A stretch of 59,092 nt of DNA, taken from the NCBI GenBank assembly GCA_001438605.1, contig LIDE01000008.1, forward strand, positions 1 to 59,092. Direction: 5' to 3'. Below are positions 58,092 through 59,092 of this stretch, piece after piece; positions within the stretch are counted from its first letter, which is position 1, and the number at the start of each line of letters is the position of its first letter. The notes under the pieces were generated by a model. It searched no databases and was not told where the DNA came from. It was given only the letters and a program-made list of their open reading frames with translations. The DNA is from SAR92 bacterium BACL16 MAG-120619-bin48. Lineage in GTDB: Bacteria; Pseudomonadota; Gammaproteobacteria; Pseudomonadales; Porticoccaceae. Position numbers and translations under genes: made by a program.

Positions 58092-58945
58092 AACGCGCAC
58101 TCTTCGCGATACTCAGCCTGTTTCTGATGGCGAGCCTGATATTCGCGGACTTGCTGAACTTCGCGCAACAGCTCGTGAACGGGCGGTATATTAAAATCCC
58201 GCTCGAGTAAGGTTGGAAAAACACCAAACTGCTCATAGGCGGCGTCGAGTAAAGACCAAACCGGATCGATTACATCAGCACCATGGGTGTCAATGCGGAG
58301 ATCGTCGGCTTCGTCGTAGTGACCTGCGATATGTCCGTAGGCTATGCGTTCGCCGGGCAGCGCCGCTAAGAACTGCTGCGGATCGTACCCATGATTAATA
58401 CTGTTGACGTAAATATTGTTAACGTCGAGCAGAAGGTGGCAGTCCGCTTTCTTCAAGACTGCATTGGTGAACTCAAGCTCGGACATTTCTTGCTGGGGCG
58501 CGGCATAGTAAGAGACGTTTTCCATGGCTATGCGATGGCCCAAAAAGTCTTGCACCTGACCGATACGCTCCGCGACATAACCAACTGCTTGTGCGGTGAA
58601 AGGAATTGGCATGAGGTCATACAAATGACCCGTATCGCTGCAATAGCTGAGATGTTCGCTGTAACAGCGGATATTGTGTTCAGTCATAAAGGCTTTGATT
58701 GCCCGCAGCAAATCCCAATCAAGGGGTGCCGGTGACCCTATCGATAGGGAGAGCCCATGTATGACAAAGGGGAATTTTTCGCTGTACTCTTTTAACGCGG
58801 CGCCATAGCGGCCGCCAATATTAATCCAGTTTTCGGGTGCTACCTCCATAAACTGGATTTCCTCGGTCGAGACGGAAGAAAGCGGGCCACAAAGTGCCCG
58901 CCTAAGTCCTAATCCAGCTCCCTGAACAGGGTAACTTTTTTTCAT
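58088..58945 (-). CDS. hvfB: MNIO-family RiPP-modifying enzyme, HvfB-like (DUF692)
   Basis: 285-residue TIM-barrel multinuclear non-heme iron oxidase. Metal ligands are expected in VIHGLSLSIG, SEHLSY, MENVSYY, LLLDVNNIYVNS, HIAGHYDE, DTHGADV and LERDFNIP, all present. In Haemophilus HvfABC, the MNIO with its partner converts cysteines of EGKCG motifs to oxazolone-thioamide groups that bind copper. The peptide gene at the window end has such motifs. The start ATG is at 58945. Confidence 0.9.
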   Translation of the reverse strand: MKKSYPVQGAGLGLRRALCGPLSSVSTEEIQFMEVAPENWINIGGRYGAALKEYSEKFPFVIHGLSLSIGSPAPLDWDLLRAIKAFMTEHNIRCYSEHLSYCSDTGHLYDLMPIPFTAQAVGYVAERIGQVQDFLGHRIAMENVSYYAAPQQEMSELEFTNAVLKKADCHLLLDVNNIYVNSINHGYDPQQFLAALPGERIAYGHIAGHYDEADDLRIDTHGADVIDPVWSLLDAAYEQFGVFPTLLERDFNIPPVHELLREVQQVREYQARHQKQAEYREECAL

Positions 58946-58964
58946 GCTTTAAGTGTGTACGTGA

Positions 58965-59092
58965 TCAGGCTGCGCCGCCACATTTACCTTCGCTGCACTT
59001 GCCATCACCACACTAGCCTTCTATTTTGGGTTTATCCATGCCTTCGCCGCACTTACCTTCGCCACACTTACCTTCGCCTTTGGCTTTGTCCA
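58965..59092 (-). pseudogene. hvfA: HvfA-like Cys-rich precursor peptide, partial, with in-frame TAG
   Basis: The gene enters from beyond the window and its last 42 codons are visible: GEGKCGEGKCGEGMDKPK, IEG, a TAG (59015-59013), then CGDGKCSEGKCGGAA and TGA (58967-58965). The EGKCG repeat continues in frame after the TAG, where AAG to TAG would restore an EGKCG unit, so a nonsense change is likely. A shorter natural end at the TAG is possible. It ends 20 bases before the hvfB-like start. The signal peptide and most repeats lie outside the window. Confidence 0.72.

Overview
This window looks like a chromosomal segment of a marine-type gammaproteobacterium close to Pseudomonadales/Cellvibrionales. 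The main evidence is gene order. Reading the minus strand, leuC-leuD-leuB-asd-fimV-truA-trpF-accD-folC-dedD-cvpA-purF-metZ is the arrangement known from Pseudomonas and relatives. ffs-dnaX-ybaB and uvrC-pgsA-tRNA-Cys-tRNA-Leu are also classical gammaproteobacterial blocks. Two TonB-dependent receptors, a flavin monooxygenase, a phytanoyl-CoA-type dioxygenase and a long acyl-CoA dehydrogenase fit an aerobic aquatic heterotroph. The genus cannot be fixed from the sequence alone.

Layout. 0-2.4 kb: ybaB, dnaX (with an E. coli-like frameshift signal for a short gamma form) and the 4.5S SRP RNA, all minus. 2.5-7.7 kb: a peptide ABC importer, oppA-oppB-oppC-oppDF, plus. 7.8-23.3 kb: msrA, then the long biosynthetic block for methionine, purine, folate, fatty acid, tryptophan and leucine, with fimV inside it. 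23.4-24.2 kb: a divergent LysR regulator. 24.4-35.1 kb: a TonB receptor interrupted by one in-frame stop, an acyl-CoA dehydrogenase, a radical SAM protein, DoxX, a lipoprotein carboxylesterase, an MsbA-like exporter and a YebC-family protein. 35.4-42.0 kb: small unknowns, a second TonB receptor, a COG2509 flavoprotein, a PhyH-family dioxygenase and a DUF2452-like protein.

42.2-44.7 kb is the accessory part. It holds an AT-rich secreted protein of unknown function with its own promoter and terminator, a decayed integron-integrase-like fragment, and an IS3-family (IS407-like) element with clear terminal repeats and a nonsense codon near the end of orfB. It abuts tRNA-Leu(UAA) and tRNA-Cys(GCA), followed by pgsA and uvrC.

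47.7-52.1 kb: a two-gene unit coding for a PrnB/DUF1864-type protein (IDO-like fold) and a kynureninase-like enzyme, with a divergent Lrp/AsnC regulator and a flavin monooxygenase. 52.3-56.4 kb: dusA-tal-terB-like (plus) facing a phosphatase/STAS signalling pair (minus). 56.5-59.1 kb: an MlaA-type protein and an hvfABC-like system, in which an MNIO (DUF692) enzyme and its partner would modify a small peptide with repeated EGKCG motifs. The peptide gene runs off the window end and carries an in-frame TAG.

The observations most worth following are the hvf-type RiPP locus, the PrnB-like/kynureninase pair, the integrase remnant next to the IS, and three single-codon nonsense interruptions (two at probable tyrosine positions) in otherwise intact frames.
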